This document shows, one piece after another, positions 13,759 through 14,494 of a stretch of DNA of 14,494 bases. This stretch comes from an uncultured Clostridia bacterium (GTDB lineage Bacteria > Bacillota > Clostridia > Oscillospirales > Ruminococcaceae), in assembly GCA_945867255.1 (NCBI GenBank), contig CAMBHV010000012.1, forward strand, positions 1 through 14,494, read 5' to 3'. Positions within the stretch are counted from its first letter, which is position 1, and every line of letters starts with the position of its first letter. A program made the position numbers and the translations under genes. The notes below the pieces were generated by a model. It was not told the DNA's origin, made no database searches, and worked only from the letters and a program-made list of their open reading frames with translations.

Positions 13759-14494
13759 ATGGCAGATGCGTATCAAACCCAGCTTTGGGGTGGGCGATTC
13801 CATGAGCAGGAAGATGATTTAATGCGGCGTTTCAACGGAAATGCCTGCGAAACGCTCTGGCTTCTGGAGCCGGACATCCAGGGCAGCCTGGCTCATGTAG
13901 CGATGCAGGTACACTGTGGCCTGTTGAGCGAAGAAGAAGGGCGCGAGCTTACCGAGGGTTTGCGTAGCATTCTTGCGGATTGGCGCAGCGGTGCCATCAC
14001 TTGTGGCCCGGAATATGAAGATGTGCATACTTTTGTGGAACTGAACCTGATTGCCCGTGTGGGTGCAGTGGGAAAAAAACTGCATACTGCACGCAGCAGG
14101 AACGACCAGGTAAATACCGATATGAAGTTGTATGTAAAAGCACAACTGCAGTGGGTCGCAAGCCTGATCGACAGTTTGCGCAATACTTTGCAAACGGTAG
14201 CGCAAAAAAATGCCTGCCCCATGCCCGGTTATACGCATCTGCAGCGCGCGCAGGCCGTCACCTTTAAATATTATCTGCTTGCCTATGCCGAAATGTTTGC
14301 CCGTGATAAAAAGCGCGTGTGCAATGCGTTGGACATTCTGGACGAATGTCCGCTTGGGTGCGGTGCGCTGGCCGGTACCACCCACGAAATTGATCGCGCC
14401 TTTACAGCAGAGCAATTAGGGTTTTCCCACGGACCTTGCGCAAATTTTCTGGACGGAGTGGCGGACCGGGACTATGTACTGGAAGCGTTGAGCT
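13759..14494 (+). CDS. argH: Argininosuccinate lyase, 3'-truncated by the window
   Basis: This enzyme cleaves argininosuccinate to arginine and fumarate, the last step of arginine synthesis. The frame stays open to the window edge, so 245 of an expected 455-465 residues are visible. Recognisable segments are the start ADAYQTQLWGGRF, the substrate-binding LHTARSRNDQVNTDM near 108-122 (Ser113, Arg114, Asn115, Asp116), MPGYTHLQRAQAVTF with His160, and SPLG-like CPLGCGALAGTTHEIDR. The second fumarase/lyase signature (GSSxMPxKxN) with the catalytic serine lies beyond the window. The ATG at 13759 is preceded by AGGGCGG; an in-frame GTG at 13750 is too close to it. The gene starts 20 nt after the argG stop and should be co-transcribed with it. 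Confidence 0.95.
   Translation, partial: MADAYQTQLWGGRFHEQEDDLMRRFNGNACETLWLLEPDIQGSLAHVAMQVHCGLLSEEEGRELTEGLRSILADWRSGAITCGPEYEDVHTFVELNLIARVGAVGKKLHTARSRNDQVNTDMKLYVKAQLQWVASLIDSLRNTLQTVAQKNACPMPGYTHLQRAQAVTFKYYLLAYAEMFARDKKRVCNALDILDECPLGCGALAGTTHEIDRAFTAEQLGFSHGPCANFLDGVADRDYVLEALS

Noticed and set aside
13819..14415. 198-codon minus-strand open frame at the right end
   Set aside because: It is antisense to argH, which is clearly recognisable on the plus strand although its stop lies outside the window.

Overview
The window looks like a chromosomal stretch from a Firmicutes (Clostridia-type) bacterium, quite possibly a gut Oscillospirales-like organism. Evidence: a T-box leader in front of asnS, a class II (Gram-positive type) GalT, a PepV/Sapep-like M20 dipeptidase, strong AGGAGG ribosome binding sites, near-consensus sigma-A promoters and roughly balanced GC. 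The exact genus cannot be read from the sequence. I see no phage, insertion sequence, CRISPR array, tRNA or rRNA.

Layout. (1) 1-6497, plus strand: a peptide ABC transporter in the order binding protein (5' end cut off by the window), two permeases and two ATPases, followed by an M20 dipeptidase. Spacing is tight and one junction is an ATGA overlap. A 16-bp hairpin between the binding protein and the first permease probably sets different expression levels. (2) 6572-8457, plus strand: a GntR/UTRA regulator and a SIS-domain protein resembling FrlB-type fructosamine-6-phosphate deglycases. Each has its own promoter carrying operator-like repeats. (3) A long hairpin at 8491-8530 lies between two convergent genes. 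(4) 8588-10314, minus strand: asnS with its T-box leader (AAC specifier loop, T-box sequence, intrinsic terminator) and promoter. (5) 10540-12270, plus strand: a single galT with its own promoter and terminator. (6) 12317-14494, plus strand: argG followed by argH (3' end cut off), behind a strong promoter with ArgR-box-like sequences. The argH reading frame has no stop inside the window, but it is a real gene.

How the genes fit together. The first block imports peptides and cleaves dipeptides. The neighbouring regulator and FrlB-like enzyme suggest, as a hypothesis only, that some substrates could be glycated (Amadori) peptides or amino acids. No matching PfkB-type kinase is in the window. 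The asnS and argGH blocks are ordinary translation and arginine-biosynthesis units with recognisable regulation. Most of the window is ordinary metabolism; the points most worth checking are the transporter/peptidase/deglycase linkage and the operator candidates.
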